A stretch of DNA of 64,000 nucleotides from Ancylobacter aquaticus (GCF_004339465.1 NZ_SMFY01000002.1:434001-498000), one strand, 5' to 3'; numbered from the stretch's first letter, positions 1-11,400 are shown. A program made the numbers and translations. The notes: a model not told the origin generated them from the letters alone.

Positions 1-43
1 GATCGGCGATCCGCTCGGAGTCGCCCTTGATGAAAGCGGACAC
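1..43 (-). CDS. Possible start of a gene running off the left edge
   Basis: A reading frame begins with GTG at 43 and stays open to the window edge, giving SAFIKGDSERIAD after the start. It begins 18 bases after the stop of the LacI-type regulator on the same strand, so the two could be co-transcribed. Only 14 codons are visible, no domain can be recognised and no strong ribosome binding site is seen. An ATG at 45 in another frame is the alternative. Confidence 0.3.
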   Translation of the reverse strand, partial: MSAFIKGDSERIAD

Positions 44-61
44 ATGGGACGATCGGCCCGC

Positions 62-1102
62 TCAGCCGTCGGAAGACAACTCGCGGCAGGATTCGCGCAG
101 GATGAATTCGTAGGGCACGATCACACGCTCGGACGGCGTCTCGCTGCCACCTATCCGCGAAATGGTGAGGCGGGCGGCGACTCGGCCCGTCTGCGCCCAG
201 TCATAGCGTATGGCGGTGATCCCGGGTCGGGTGAGGGCGGCGAGTTCCGTATCGCCCAGCACGACCAACGAAAGCTCCTCGGGAATCGAAAGGTTGAGCT
301 GGCGCATAGCGTCGAGCACGCCCGGCAGCATTCCTCCCGAGACGATGAGCGCGGTTGGCTTGGTGCGCCGGGACAGCACGGCATAGGCGGCGTTGACGGC
401 GTAATCGCGGGTATAGCCGGCCATGTGCACCAGATCGTCGCTCACCGATACGCCGACATCGGCCAGCGCTTCGGTGTAGCCCTGAAGCCGGTAGCGGCCC
501 GACATGTTGTCCGTGGGAACGGTGATGAGCGCGATGCGCCGATGGCCGAGGGCCGCGAGATAGCGGGTCGCCCGATACGTGCCCTGCACCTGATCGGTGC
601 GCACGGCGTCGAATTCCGTGCCGATCTCCCGTTCGAGCAGCACCACCGGCATGGGCAGCCGGCGAAGCTGCTCCACGGTGCGCGGGTCCTGGTCGCGGGC
701 GAGGATGGCAATGATGCCGTCGACACGCCGGCGGGCGAATTCGTTGAGAATGTTCTCCTCGCGCCCGCGCTCGTAGCGCGAGTTGGCGAGAAAGAAGGAA
801 TAGCCCTGCTGGGTGAGTTCCTCTTCCACTCCGGCCGCCGCCTCGGCAGAGAGCGGGTTGCGCAGATCGGGCACGATGACGCCGATCACATGGGTTTTCT
901 TCGACCGCATGCCCTGGGCGAAGCTGTCGGGCCGGTAGTCCAGCGCAGCGGCAGCGTCCAGCACGCTGCGCTGCAGCGCAGGCTTCACGTTGCGGGCCTT
1001 GTTTAGCACCCGCGAAACGGTGCCGATCGACACGCCCGCCTGGCGCGCCACGTCACTGATCGTCGCGCGGGGCGGAATTCGTCCGGACTTGCCTTCATCC
1101 AT
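62..1102 (-). CDS. LacI-family transcriptional regulator
   Basis: A 346-residue repressor or activator of the LacI/GalR family. Residues about 13-60 form the DNA-binding head: ISDVARQAGVSIGTVSRVLN is the classical LacI helix-turn-helix, followed by a hinge helix. The rest is a periplasmic-binding-protein-like sensor domain (THVIGVIVPDLRNPL onward; DGIIAILARDQDP; HRRIALITVP), as expected for a small-molecule effector. It is divergent from the HMG-CoA-lyase-family/dehydrogenase gene pair, which it probably controls through the palindrome at 1317-1332. A second short palindrome, GAACGTTC at 1140-1147, lies 38 bases before its own start and could serve autoregulation. Its ligand cannot be told from the sequence. 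Confidence 0.93.
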   Translation of the reverse strand: MDEGKSGRIPPRATISDVARQAGVSIGTVSRVLNKARNVKPALQRSVLDAAAALDYRPDSFAQGMRSKKTHVIGVIVPDLRNPLSAEAAAGVEEELTQQGYSFFLANSRYERGREENILNEFARRRVDGIIAILARDQDPRTVEQLRRLPMPVVLLEREIGTEFDAVRTDQVQGTYRATRYLAALGHRRIALITVPTDNMSGRYRLQGYTEALADVGVSVSDDLVHMAGYTRDYAVNAAYAVLSRRTKPTALIVSGGMLPGVLDAMRQLNLSIPEELSLVVLGDTELAALTRPGITAIRYDWAQTGRVAARLTISRIGGSETPSERVIVPYEFILRESCRELSSDG

Positions 1103-1139
1103 CGGGTCGACACTCGCTGTGCGTCCCGCTCAGGCGCGA

Positions 1140-1147
1140 GAACGTTC
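1140..1147. promoter_or_regulatory. Possible autoregulatory LacI-type half palindrome
   Basis: GAACGTTC is a perfect 8-bp palindrome with the central CG typical of LacI-family operators, 38 bases upstream of the regulator's start codon. It shares the AACGTT core with the stronger site at 1317-1332. An 8-bp palindrome can occur by chance. Confidence 0.3.
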
Positions 1148-1280
1148 CATGCTTAGCCGAACTCGCGTCAGCGCGCGACGGCGTTTGCGGGAGAACGGGC
1201 GCCGGTCCACGTCTTAGGTGTGCCGCGCAAGAGCTCGTTCAATCCCGGCCCGTGCGAAGCGGTGGCGATCCTGTTCCCGC

Positions 1281-1332
1281 TTGACCGGCGCCGAACTCTG
1301 CCAATAGGCTTCAAGTTGGAAAACGTTTCACA
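1281..1332 (+). promoter_or_regulatory. Predicted promoter and LacI-type operator
   Basis: TTGACC at 1281-1286 and TAGGCT at 1305-1310 (18-bp spacing) resemble -35 and -10 boxes. The palindrome TGGAAAACGTTTCACA lies at 1317-1332, centred on C1324/G1325: the AAACGTTT core is perfect and the outer TG/CA pairs match after two mismatches. LacI/GalR operators usually have this form, with a central CG. The site covers the expected transcription start, so bound regulator would block the promoter. The lyase gene starts 22 bases downstream. Confidence 0.6.
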
Positions 1333-1354
1333 TACTCAATCGAAGGAGGGCCCT

Positions 1355-2275
1355 GTGGGCGAGACGGTTAAACTGTGCGAGGTCGGCCCCCGCGACGGCC
1401 TGCAGATGGCGGCGTCGATCATGCCGACCGACATCAAGATCGAGTGGATCGCCTCGTTGGCGCGCGCAGGCCTGCGGGAGATCGAGGTCGGCAGCTTCGT
1501 GCCACCCACGCTCATCCCGCAGATGGCCGACACCGGCGAGGTGGTACGCGCGAGCCGTGCCATCGACGGACTCACCGTCATCGCGCTGGTGCCGAACCTC
1601 AAGGGTGCCCAGCGGGCCCATGAGAACGGTGCCGATGGCGTCATCGTTCCGGTTTCGGTCAGCGAAGGACACAGCCGGGCCAACACCAACAAGGGCAGCC
1701 TGGAACAGGTGGCCGAGGTACGCGCCATCGTCGAGTGGGTGAAGGGTCAGGAACTGCCGATGAAGGTGGAGGCCGGCTGCGCCACGGCCTTCGGCTGCTC
1801 CATCGAGGGGCAGGTGCCGGTGGGCAGGGTAGTCATGATCGCCGCCGCGCTCGCCGACGCCGGAGTGGACGGCGTGGTCCTGGCCGACACGGTCGGCTAC
1901 GGCAACCCGGCCCAGGTGCACGCGACGGTGCGCGCGGTAGGGGCCGAGATCGGGGCGGCCCTTGATCGGCTGCATCTTCACGACACGATGGGTCTCGGCC
2001 TCGCCAACGCGCTGGCCGGTCTGGAAGAAGGCATACGCTGCTTCGATTCGGCGCTTGCCGGGCTCGGCGGCTGCCCCTTCGCCCCGGGTGCCTCGGGCAA
2101 CATCGTGACCGAGGACCTCGTCTTCATGCTGGAGAGCATGGGTTTTTCGACGGGCATCGATCTCGACGGGCTTTTTCGCGCGCGCGAGGTGCTGCAGCGC
2201 GGGCTGCGTGACACGGCGCTTCTGGGCAATGTGGCGAAGGCGGGCATTCCCCGGACCTATAGCCGGGCGGCGTGA
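1355..2275 (+). CDS. Hydroxymethylglutaryl-CoA lyase family enzyme
   Basis: A 306-residue TIM-barrel lyase of the HMG-CoA lyase/DRE-TIM family, which cleaves 3-hydroxy-acyl-CoA thioesters such as HMG-CoA into acetyl-CoA and a keto acid. The N-terminal EVGPRDGLQ carries the catalytic Arg-Asp. [12 protein letters not shown] carries the metal-binding histidines. [14 protein letters not shown], with its cysteine near residue 240, is the family active-site signature. The GTG at 1355 is chosen as start because GAAGGAGG (1342-1349) precedes it; an upstream in-frame ATG at 1220 would place the predicted promoter inside the gene. It is followed after about 110 bases by an iron-type dehydrogenase. With that partner and a LacI regulator, the true substrate may be a different hydroxyacyl-CoA or hydroxy acid. 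Confidence 0.87.
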   Translation: MGETVKLCEVGPRDGLQMAASIMPTDIKIEWIASLARAGLREIEVGSFVPPTLIPQMADTGEVVRASRAIDGLTVIALVPNLKGAQRAHENGADGVIVPVSVSEGHSRANTNKGSLEQVAEVRAIVEWVKGQELPMKVEAGCATAFGCSIEGQVPVGRVVMIAAALADAGVDGVVLADTVGYGNPAQVHATVRAVGAEIGAALDRLHLHDTMGLGLANALAGLEEGIRCFDSALAGLGGCPFAPGASGNIVTEDLVFMLESMGFSTGIDLDGLFRAREVLQRGLRDTALLGNVAKAGIPRTYSRAA

Positions 2276-2385
2276 CGCGGCCTCACACGCATTGTTGTGC
2301 CCTGTGGCATGATCGAGGCGGCAGCCCGCGAGGCGCGACGATGGCGGGCCGTCGGCAGGCGCCGCCATGTGAAGGGAGGAAGCCC

Positions 2386-3540
2386 GTGCAAGGCACGATC
2401 ACCTATCTGACGACGATCGAATTCGGAGAGGGAGCCATCGACCGCCTAAGCGAGCATCTCGGGCTCGCGGGCATCCAGCGTCCTCTCATCATATCCGATC
2501 ACGGCCTGGCCGCGACCGGCCTGGTCGACCGTGTCGCCGCGCTTTGTCCACCCGGCTCGGCGGTTTTCCTTGATGTGCCGTCCAATCCGACCGAAGCGGC
2601 GGTGCTGGCCGCTCTGGCGGCCTATCGCGACAGCGGCGCCGATGGGATCGTCGCCCTCGGCGGCGGGTCGCCGATAGACCTCGCCAAGGGCGTCGCCCTG
2701 CTCGCCACCCATGAAGGGCCGCTGGAGAGCTACGCGGTCATCTATGGCGGGCTCGGCCGGATCACGGCTGCGGTCGCTCCGGTGATCGCCGTGCCGACCA
2801 CGGCTGGCACGGGGGCCGAAGTGGGGCGAGCCGCGCTTCTCACCCTCGCCGATGGGAGAAAGCTCGGCTTCATCAGCCCGCATTTGTTTCCCAGAAAGGC
2901 CATATGCGATCCTGAGCTCACCTATGGACTGCCGCCCTTCCTCACCGCCGCGACGGCGCTCGACGCGCTTTCGCATTGCGTCGAGACCTTTCTCTCGCCG
3001 CGCTATAATCCTCCCGCCGACGCCATCGCGCTCGATGGCGCCGGGCGCATCTGGCGGCATATCGAGCGGGCATTCCGGGAGGGCGGAGACGTCGAGGCCC
3101 GCCGCGAACTGATGATGGGTTCGCTGCACGGAGGGCTGAGTTTCCAGAAGGGGCTGGGCGCCGTCCATGCCCTCTCGCACGCTCTTGGCGGCCTTGGCGA
3201 GCCCAACCTCCACCATGGCACGCTGAACGCCTTGCTGATGCCCGACGTGCTGCGTTTCAACCGACCGGAGATCGTCGAGAAGGCGGAACGCCTGAACAAC
3301 GTTCTCGGGCTGGGCGCGACGGTTGATCTGGCGGACGAACTGGACGCGCTGAATCTCCGGCTCGGCATTCCCGCCAGCCTCACCGCGCTCGGCGTTCCCC
3401 ATGCCAAGATCGACTGGCTGGTCGAGCGGGCGCTGGCCGATCACAGCTGTGCCACCAATCCGCGCGCCCTGTCGGCCGCCGATCTGCGCGCCCTGCTGGA
3501 AAGCGCGTTCAGCCCGGCTTCAGGTGGCTCTTCGACTTGA
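2386..3540 (+). CDS. Iron-containing alcohol dehydrogenase / maleylacetate reductase family
   Basis: A 384-residue group III (iron-type) dehydrogenase. [11 protein letters not shown] near residue 91 is the NAD(P)-binding loop. [11 protein letters not shown], the HCVETFLSP histidine near residue 198, and HALSHALGG with HHGTLNALL provide metal and substrate contacts. The family reduces or oxidises short aldehydes, hydroxyacids or maleylacetate. GTG at 2386 is preferred over the upstream ATG at 2272 because GAAGGGAGGA (2371-2380) sits just before it and family homology begins there. It lies downstream of the lyase on the same strand and is probably expressed from the same LacI-controlled promoter. 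A perfect hairpin follows at 3598-3622. The substrate is unknown. Confidence 0.87.
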   Translation: MQGTITYLTTIEFGEGAIDRLSEHLGLAGIQRPLIISDHGLAATGLVDRVAALCPPGSAVFLDVPSNPTEAAVLAALAAYRDSGADGIVALGGGSPIDLAKGVALLATHEGPLESYAVIYGGLGRITAAVAPVIAVPTTAGTGAEVGRAALLTLADGRKLGFISPHLFPRKAICDPELTYGLPPFLTAATALDALSHCVETFLSPRYNPPADAIALDGAGRIWRHIERAFREGGDVEARRELMMGSLHGGLSFQKGLGAVHALSHALGGLGEPNLHHGTLNALLMPDVLRFNRPEIVEKAERLNNVLGLGATVDLADELDALNLRLGIPASLTALGVPHAKIDWLVERALADHSCATNPRALSAADLRALLESAFSPASGGSST

Positions 3541-3597
3541 CGCAGCGATCCTTGCAGTGGCCCGTCGCCAGCGGCTGCGGCCGGAATGACGGCGTGA

Positions 3598-3622
3598 GCA
3601 GGTCCGGTTTTTCCGGACCTGC
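3598..3622. terminator. Hairpin between convergent genes
   Basis: GCAGGTCCGG, a TTTTT loop, and CCGGACCTGC form a perfect 10-bp stem between the ends of the dehydrogenase gene (+) and the hydrolase gene (-). There is no downstream T tract on either strand, so it may act as a bidirectional mRNA-end hairpin rather than a textbook intrinsic terminator. Confidence 0.6.
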
Positions 3623-3690
3623 GCCGGGCCGGCCCCCAGGCGGGCAGGGCCGGCCGCTCTGTCAGCGAGGGCTTTCGCGCCGCTGCCAGA

Positions 3691-4344
3691 TCAGCCTGCG
3701 CGGCTCGGCACCGGCGTGTTGAGCAGCTGCTGCTCCCAAAGATACGCAATGCCGCTGCCGCCGGCATGTTGCGTGATTACCTCGGTTATCTTGATGGCCG
3801 TATCCATCCGCGCCCAGTCGCGCTGCCACTCCGCCGCGACCGCCAGCCATGTCATCATGTTGGCACCGGCCCCGATCATGCGCTGGATGGCGACCGTGTG
3901 TGCCTCGACCGAGACGCCCGCGGAGGCATCCGTGACAACCGTCACATCCCACCCCTCGCCAAGCGCCTGGATCGCCGGCATCGCCACGCACACCTCGGTC
4001 CAGAGACCCGCGATGATGAGTTGCTTGCGACCCGTCGCCTTGACCGCGTCCACCACCTTGGCATCCTCCCAGGTGTTGATGAACGTTCGGTCGATCACCT
4101 CCTGGCCGGGAAACACATCCGTGATCTGCGGAAAGAGCAGGCCGCCGCGCTCGGCGATGACGGAGGTCAGGATGGTGGGCACGCCGAACGCCTTGGCGGC
4201 CTTTGCCAGGCCCGCCGTATTGTTGATCACCATCTGCGGTTCGTGACTGTTCACATTCGCCAGCTGGTAGGGCTGGTGGTCGATCAGAACGAGGACGGAG
4301 TCTTCGGGACGAAGAAGCAAAGCAAGGCCGTTGCGAAAGGTCAT
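3691..4344 (-). CDS. Isochorismatase-family (YcaC-like) hydrolase
   Basis: A 217-residue cysteine hydrolase of the isochorismatase superfamily. DSVLVLIDHQPYQ supplies the catalytic Asp (D22), and KQLIIAGLWTEVCV supplies the nucleophilic Cys (C119) with the preceding cis-peptide strand. The pattern, including ATGRKQLIIAG and the INTWEDA segment, resembles the YcaC subgroup, whose natural substrate is undefined; relatives hydrolyse amides or ureido compounds. It has no signal peptide and is probably cytoplasmic. It is divergent from a LysR gene across 130 bases, a common arrangement in which the LysR protein controls the hydrolase. Confidence 0.88.
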   Translation of the reverse strand: MTFRNGLALLLRPEDSVLVLIDHQPYQLANVNSHEPQMVINNTAGLAKAAKAFGVPTILTSVIAERGGLLFPQITDVFPGQEVIDRTFINTWEDAKVVDAVKATGRKQLIIAGLWTEVCVAMPAIQALGEGWDVTVVTDASAGVSVEAHTVAIQRMIGAGANMMTWLAVAAEWQRDWARMDTAIKITEVITQHAGGSGIAYLWEQQLLNTPVPSRAG

Positions 4345-4474
4345 GAGTATCCTCTGCTGCCGTTATCGGTGAGGTTGGTCGCCAGTTGCATGCGCCCCCG
4401 GGCGCTGCTGGCAGGACAGTCTCATCGCGGCTCGTGCTACGATAGCGCGCCTTCGCGCCACGCTGTGTCGCGCA

Positions 4475-5371
4475 ATGAGGAACGCCGAAGTGGATATTGA
4501 GGAGCTCAGAACCTTCGTGGAGGTCGCCGATGCCGGCGGCGTGTCGCCCGCGGCGCGGCGCCTTGGCCTCTCCAAGTCCATCGTCAGCCGGCGGCTGCAT
4601 CGGCTGGAGACAGAACTTGGCGTCCAGCTGTTAGCACGCACCACCCGCGGCGCCGCGCTCACCGAGGCCGGGGTCACGTTCCGCGACCATGCCGCCCGAG
4701 TGTGCGCCGAAATCGACGTGGCGCGGGAAACGATCCTGCCCGCCGGCGAACTGCGGGGCCGCTTGCGGATTGCCGCACCGCTTTCCTTCGGCCCGACCCA
4801 CTTCGCGCATGTGCTGGCGGACATGGCCCGGCGCCACCCCCAGCTCCACATCCACACCTGCTACACCGACAATTTCGTCGATCTCGTCACAGGGGGTTAC
4901 GACTGCGCCATCCGCGTCGGCCATCTCCAGGATTCAAACCTGCTCGCCCGACGCGTCGGGCCTATCTATGGCCGGCTGGTGGCGAGCCCGGCCTATATCC
5001 GGGCGCATGGGTCGCCCGAGACGCCGGAGCAACTCGGCGCCCATCAAGCCCTCATGCAGGGCACCGAGGCCTGGCAGTTGATGGACGGCGACAAGGTCGT
5101 CACTGTGCGTCCGCAGGGGCGCTTCAAGGCGGACAACGGCACGGCACTGGTCGCGGCCGCGACCGCCGGGCTGGGGATCGCCTACCTGCCCGACGGCCTC
5201 ACGCACGAACTCTTGGCTTCCGGCGCACTTGTTCCGGTGATGACGGGCCATCCTCCGCCTCCGGCCGGCATTTATGTGCTCCGGCCGCCGGGGGCCTATC
5301 CCGCACGGAAGGTTCGGGTTCTCACGGAAATGCTGATCGCGTGTTTCGACCACGCCGCGCAATGGAGCTGA
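4475..5371 (+). CDS. LysR-family transcriptional regulator
   Basis: A 298-residue LysR-type regulator. Residues about 5-64 form the winged helix-turn-helix (LRTFVEVADAGGVSPAARRL, then SIVSRRLHRLETELGVQLLART), followed by an effector-binding domain of the CrgA/aaeR-like subgroup (GRLRIAAPLSFGPTHFAHVL; NFVDLVTGGYDCAIRVGHL). It is divergent from the YcaC-like hydrolase, its likely target. ATG at 4475 is used; a GTG at 4490 (VDIEELRTF) would also fit the family start. Its 3' end is only 72 bases from the convergent end of the large helicase-nuclease gene. Confidence 0.92.
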   Translation: MRNAEVDIEELRTFVEVADAGGVSPAARRLGLSKSIVSRRLHRLETELGVQLLARTTRGAALTEAGVTFRDHAARVCAEIDVARETILPAGELRGRLRIAAPLSFGPTHFAHVLADMARRHPQLHIHTCYTDNFVDLVTGGYDCAIRVGHLQDSNLLARRVGPIYGRLVASPAYIRAHGSPETPEQLGAHQALMQGTEAWQLMDGDKVVTVRPQGRFKADNGTALVAAATAGLGIAYLPDGLTHELLASGALVPVMTGHPPPPAGIYVLRPPGAYPARKVRVLTEMLIACFDHAAQWS

Positions 5372-5443
5372 ACGGCCGACCCGGACACGACATGTCGCGG
5401 CTCCGGGATAGGCAAGGCCGGCGAGGCCGCGCTTAACCAATCG

Positions 5444-8400
5444 TCACGGATCGCTCGGGCTTGCTGCCCCCCTGGGATGAGCCGTCACGACCAACGGGCG
5501 CGCTTGTGCCATCGCCTCATCCAGGCGGGCGCGGGAGACGGCCGCGAGACGATCCACGCCGAGAAGGCGCGCGATTTCCCGCGCGGGATCGAGCTTCTCC
5601 AGCACGTCGATATTGTCGAGCACGACAGAGGCGAGCTCCGCGAGGGGAATGTCGCCGATCCCCCGACGAGCCGCCTCGCTGCCGGGCGGGCGGTAGGCGA
5701 GGACATCGCAGATCGTCCCCTTCTTCCAGATGAACTCGCCGCTCGACTCCATCGTCCTGTCCAGATGGCGCAGATGGAGGTCGATCCTCTCGCGGATCCG
5801 GCCACCCGTGCGCAGCCAGCCATGCGCGCGCGACACACGCTGGGCGAGAAGGTCTGTCCGCAGCGGGGCCTCGGCCTCGATGATGGCCTCGATCATGCCC
5901 CGCAGCGTCTCACGGTAGCCGAACTCGTAGAACTGCTCCGGGTCGACGGTAAAGCCGGACAGGTCGGTGAGTCGATAATGGCGCCCGCCGGAAGCCTCCG
6001 TGGCGACGATGCGGATGGGCGACACTTCGCTGTCCGGCACGGCGGCGTCCGTCCCGGCCAGCCCTTCCGATACCAGCTCGGACTCGCTGGCAATCGCAGG
6101 CGGCGGCATCGGATCGACAGGAGCCGTCGACACCGCAGCGGGAACCGCGTCGTTCTCGTCGCGCTCCAAACCCTCGACTTCGTGCCCCATGTCCCATCGG
6201 GTGGCGACCGTCCCCCCTTCGGCGGCAGCGGCCTCGGTGGCTCGCCGCGCCCGGCTAATTTCCAGGTGCTCGGTCAGCCTGGTGTGAAGGCGCTCGGCAC
6301 AGCCGGCGGCGTCGAACCACCAATCGGTGGACCAGACGCGGACCATGTTCCAGCCGAGGCCCTTCAGCACCTGCTCGCGCACCTTGTCGCGATCACGCGC
6401 CGTTGCCGAGCTGTGATAGGTCGCGCCGTCACATTCGACGCCGGCGAGATAGGCGCCGGGAAGATCGGGATGGCGCACCCCGAGGTCGATCCGGAAACCG
6501 GAAATGCCGACCTGGGGCACCACCGTCCAGCCGCGACGCTCCAGCTGCGCGGCAACGGCCTCCTCGAAGGGCGAGTCGAAGCCGCCGACCGAACCGATAT
6601 CCTGCGCCGCCAAGGCGATGGTGCCGCGTTCCGCATAGTCCAGGAAGGTCTTCAGATGGCGCACGGCGAGCCCCTTGGCCCGGCCTGCGTCGATCAGGTC
6701 CGCCGTGAAGCCGGAGAAGACAATGAGCTCCTGCCGCGCGCGGGTGATGGCAACGTTCAGGCGCCGCTCGCCCCCGTCGCGGTTGAGCGCGCCGAAATCC
6801 ATCGACAGCTTGCCGGCGGCGTCCTTCCAGAAGGTGAGGGAGAACAGGATGACGTCGCGCTCGTCGCCCTGCACATTTTCCAGATTGCGGACGATGGTCG
6901 GCTCGACCCGCTCCTCGGAGAAGAACCACTCAAGCTCGGGCTCGTCCCGGCGCGCGGCGTCTAGCAGGTCGAGGATCAGCGATTGCTGCTGGGCGTTCAG
7001 GGTGATCACCGCGAGCGTCGGGCGCTCCTTTTCCGGCAGTTTCAGCCACGCCTTCATGCGGGCGACCGCCTCGCGCGCGACGGCTTCAGCCTCGATCTTG
7101 TTCGTCCGGCTCTTGCCACGGTCATAGACGCCGTGCGGCACCCTGCGCAGATGCACCGCGCGGTCTTCGACGGCGGGGGAGGGGAACGTGACCAGGCGGT
7201 TCTGGTAATAATGATGGTTGGAGAAGGCGATCAGGGATTCGCTGCGGCTGCGGTAATGCCAGCGCAATACCCTCACCGGGATGACCTTTTCCAATTCGTC
7301 GAGAATGCTCTCCAGATCCTTCTCGTGATCTTCGAGGTCTTCTTCGTCCTCGTTGCTGCCGAAGAAATTGGTCGGCGGCAGCTGCTTGGGGTCGCCGACG
7401 ATGATGGTCTGGCGCGCCCGCGCAATGGCGCCCACGGCATCCCAGGTGCTGATTTGCGAAGCTTCGTCGAAGATCACCACGTCGAACAGCGCCTGGTTCG
7501 GCGGCAGGTACTGGGCGATCGACAGCGGCGACATCAGCATGCAGGGCGCCAGCTTCGAGAAGCTCTGCGGCATTTTGCCGATCATGTCGCGGATCGACTG
7601 GTTCGGCCGCTGCAATCCCATCTGGTGGCGCAGCAGGCCGAGCTCCGAGTGGCGCGGCACGCTCTGCACCGGCGGCAGCCCGTGCGCGATGGCGCTGATA
7701 ACACGCCGGGCGGCGTGGGAGCGCACGAGATCGTCAATCTCGCGGAATTCCTTGATGGCGTTCTCATGCTGGAAACGGCGGAAATCCCTGAGAACCGGGT
7801 CGCCATCCAGTATCTTCGGCAGCCACCAACGGGCATAGGCGAGCACAAAGGCGGCGTGTGCCCCGTCCGGAGCGATCGCGCCGCTTTCAATGGCGGCGAC
7901 GAGAGGGGTAAGGCCCCGATCCGTCGCCCGGTTGCGCACGCGGCACCAGTCCGACCAGTCGCGCAGCAGATGCCGCCCGTCGACCAGCGCGGAGAGAGTG
8001 GCATCCAGCGCGTCGAGATGAGCGCTGTCGGGGATGAGCACGAGATCGCGCCCCGCCACGACACAAAAATCCCGCCGCGCCGCTTCAAGGCCGGCGATTG
8101 CGGCGAGCAGCCGCGGGCCGGCAGCAAGGATCGGATGGTGCTCGACCTCTCCCGACAGGCACGGCACGATGGTGCGGAGCATGGAGCGGACGTCATCCCG
8201 CTCAAGGCCAGGCAGGCGCAGGGCGCGGCGCAGTTCGCCGGCGCGCTCCAGCAGATCGGCAACCGCCGCAACATCGGTTTCCAAGCCCTCGACCGGCAGC
8301 TTCTTGCCGGCCAGCAGGTTCTGCTCGATGGCGATGAGGCTCGCCTTCATGCGGCCCAGCAACGGCAGGTCGATTTCGGGCGCGCACATGCCCTGAGTGA

Positions 8401-11400
8401 CGTGGGCCTGCATCTGCTTGAGAACCCGGCGCTTGCCGAGCATCGCGTTCGGCCAGAGCGAGGCGCTTGCCTCCTGCCATTGCCGGCTCAGCAGCTCCGT
8501 GTCGAGGGCGCGCAGGGCCGACACGCCATAGGAGGCGGCGAGCCCCTGTTCGGCTTCGCTATAGGCCTCGATCGCCGTCGCCAGGCCCGCCAGCGCTGGC
8601 CCGCACTGGAGAAATTCCGGATCGAAGGCGATGGTGACATCGCGGCCACGGCATTTCCGCAGCGCGGCCCCCAGCAGCGCCAGCGCGCGAACCTCTTCCT
8701 GGGAGCAACTGTGCTGCGGCTTGAGTCCCAGGCTTGCGCGAAAGGCATCGAGCGAGCCCGCCAACAGCTGGATGGCATTGCGCAGTGAATCGACCGCCGC
8801 CAGCATGCTCTCCTGCCAGCTGGAACTCCACGCGGCGACATTGACCAGATCGAGCGCCGGCTGCCGCTTGACGGAGGCGAAAACGCGGCCGAGGTCGGCG
8901 GCGATCTCCTCCAGTTCGCGCACAGTCTCGGCGTCGTGCGGTTCACTCTCCGGCCACGCAAGGGCGGGGGCCGGCTCGTCGTGCGCCCTGAGCGCGATCC
9001 CCAGCGCCTTGTACGGCGTCCAGCCATTCGGGTAGCGCCGGTGCAGGGCCGCGACATAGCCGTTCAGCAGGTCGCGGCGCAGCCGAAGCCGCTCGTTGAT
9101 CGCCACCCATTCCGAAGCATCGTCCCGCCCGCCATATTCCCAGGCGGCCTTGAGCTGCCCGAGGAAATGCCGGCGGTCGGCCTTGTTCGAGTGCAGCTCG
9201 ATGCAGTGATTGGCAAGGCCATGTTCGCGCAGGCGGCGATAGACGACATCGAGCGCGGCCGTCTTTTCGGCGACGAACAGCACCGTCTTTCCCACCGCCA
9301 GGCAGTTGGCGATCATGTTGGCGATGGTCTGGCTCTTGCCGGTGCCGGGCGGGCCGACGATGACGAAATCCCGCCCTTCGGTCGCCGCGAGGCAAGCCGC
9401 CGTCTGCGACGAATCCGAGGGCAGCAGGGACACGATATCGGACGGCGCGTAGGCGTGGTCGAGCTCACGCTCATCGCGGAACGGGACCTGCCCCTTGCCG
9501 GCGTCGAAGGACTGTTCCGGCGTATCGATCAGATGGCGGACGACCCTGTTCTCGCGCAGCGCCTGCGTCCGCTCGACCAGATCCTTCCACATCAGGAACT
9601 TCGCGAATGAAAAGGTCGACAGGGCCGTCTCGTCCACGACCTCCATGCCCGCCACATCGCGCACCGCGTGGCGCATCATCGCGAGCAGCTGGGGAACGTC
9701 GATCCCGTTCTCGTCGCGCGGCAGGCCGTCCCCGAATTGGGGGAGCTTCAGATCGAACTCCCGCTCGAGAAACTGAAGCAAGGTGGCGTTGAAGCGCGGC
9801 TCGTCCTCGTGAAAGCGGATGGAGAAGCGGGAGCTCGCGCTGCGACGTTCCAGCGTCACCGGCACCAGCAGGAGCGGCGCCCGATAGAAGCGCTCATCCT
9901 CCGGCGTTTTCTTCCAGCGCAGGAAGCCCACTGCGAGGAACAGAGTGTTCGCCCCGCCCTCGGCGAAATCGTTGCGGACCTGACGGTGCAGGTCGATAAG
10001 CCGGGCGTCCAGCTGGCGCGCGTCGAGAAGGGAAGGAAGCTCGTCGCGCAGCAGCGCCTCGGCGGCAAAGCCGCGCTGGAGATCCCGGCCATGCACCTCG
10101 CGATAAAGCGCCGCGTCGCGCTCGCCGAGGGGGTTCTGCTCCGGCAGCGAAATGATCCGGATCGCGGCACCGTCGGTAAGCCGGTCTTCGAGATAGGCGA
10201 CATCGGTGCAGAGGAACGGGATGGTCTTCTTCGAATCCGGAAAGTTGAGGAGGCGGTTGCGAAGGGTGAGGTCGAGAAGCTTCCTCTGCCAGCGGTCGAT
10301 ACGGCCGGCGGCCGTGGTAGGCTTCACCTCGACGCTCTCAGTGGGCAGCTCACTAAAGCTCGGCGCGGCGGGGAGCGGAAGATCCCCGACCGGCGCCATC
10401 GCCTCGTCGACAGTGCCTCGACGGAGCGGCTCGTGCGACGCCAGCGGCGTGATCCCGCCACTTCGCAACCGCCGGACGTCGACCGCCGCGACGAAGGCAT
10501 GCGCCTCGTCGTCGTGCAGACGGCGATCGAGCGCCTGCTGCGCGCCCTCCAGGGTCAGCGCCGGACGATGCGTCACGCCCGTCGTCTCGAAGACGATGAG
10601 CTCGCGCGAGGCCAGCGCCTTGCGGACCTCCATGGGATCCGCCTCGATCCCCGTGGCGAAGGTCCGCTTCGCCAGCCACACGCCCACTGCGGCATGGCCG
10701 GCGAACATGAGGATTACCGGGTGCAGGCCGGCAGCTTCCAGGGCGGCCGCAAAGAGAAGACTGGTGTCGAGGCAGGTCGCCAGCCGTTCCTCGGCGATGG
10801 TGCTGGGGCGCCGTACCTTCTGGCCGCGATGCTCGAAGCTCGCCGGCGGTTCGGCATAGTGCAGGCCCATGCCGGCGATGGCGGAATAGATCGCCGCGGT
10901 GAGCATATAGGCCCGTTGCGGGCTCTGCGACTGATAGCCGTCGAGCGCGCTGGGGTGGCCGTGCGCCGCGAGCCGTTCGGCCGCCGTCCGCAGGATCGTG
11001 GCGATCCCCGGGTCGTTCGGCATGACGAAGGCCGGCAGCAACTGCGCCATGTCGGCAACGCCGCCCCATTCGTCCCGTGCCAGCAGCCGGACCGCGAAGC
11101 GCTGCTCCCCGAGCACCTCGCCCCCCGCCGACAGACGAAGCGTTATTTCGCCGCGTTCGGCCTCGTTGAGGCCGGCGAGATAGACGGCGTCGAGCTCCAC
11201 CTTGCGATCGCTCAACTGCAGATTGTCGCCCGGAACAAGTCTATCCACCGTCCAGGATTTCGGTCGCAAAAATGCAGGAGAGGATATCAGATCAACCCGA
11301 CAGTTCTCGACATGATGATCCGTGTGGTTCTCGATGCGGATCGACCGGACAACCGGAATCGCGTTCTGGTAAGACGCATAGGTAAAGCTGGTGGCAATGT

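Noticed and set aside
1220..1354. Longer start for the lyase-family gene
   Set aside because: It would include the predicted promoter and operator and lacks homology; the GTG at 1355 has a strong Shine-Dalgarno.
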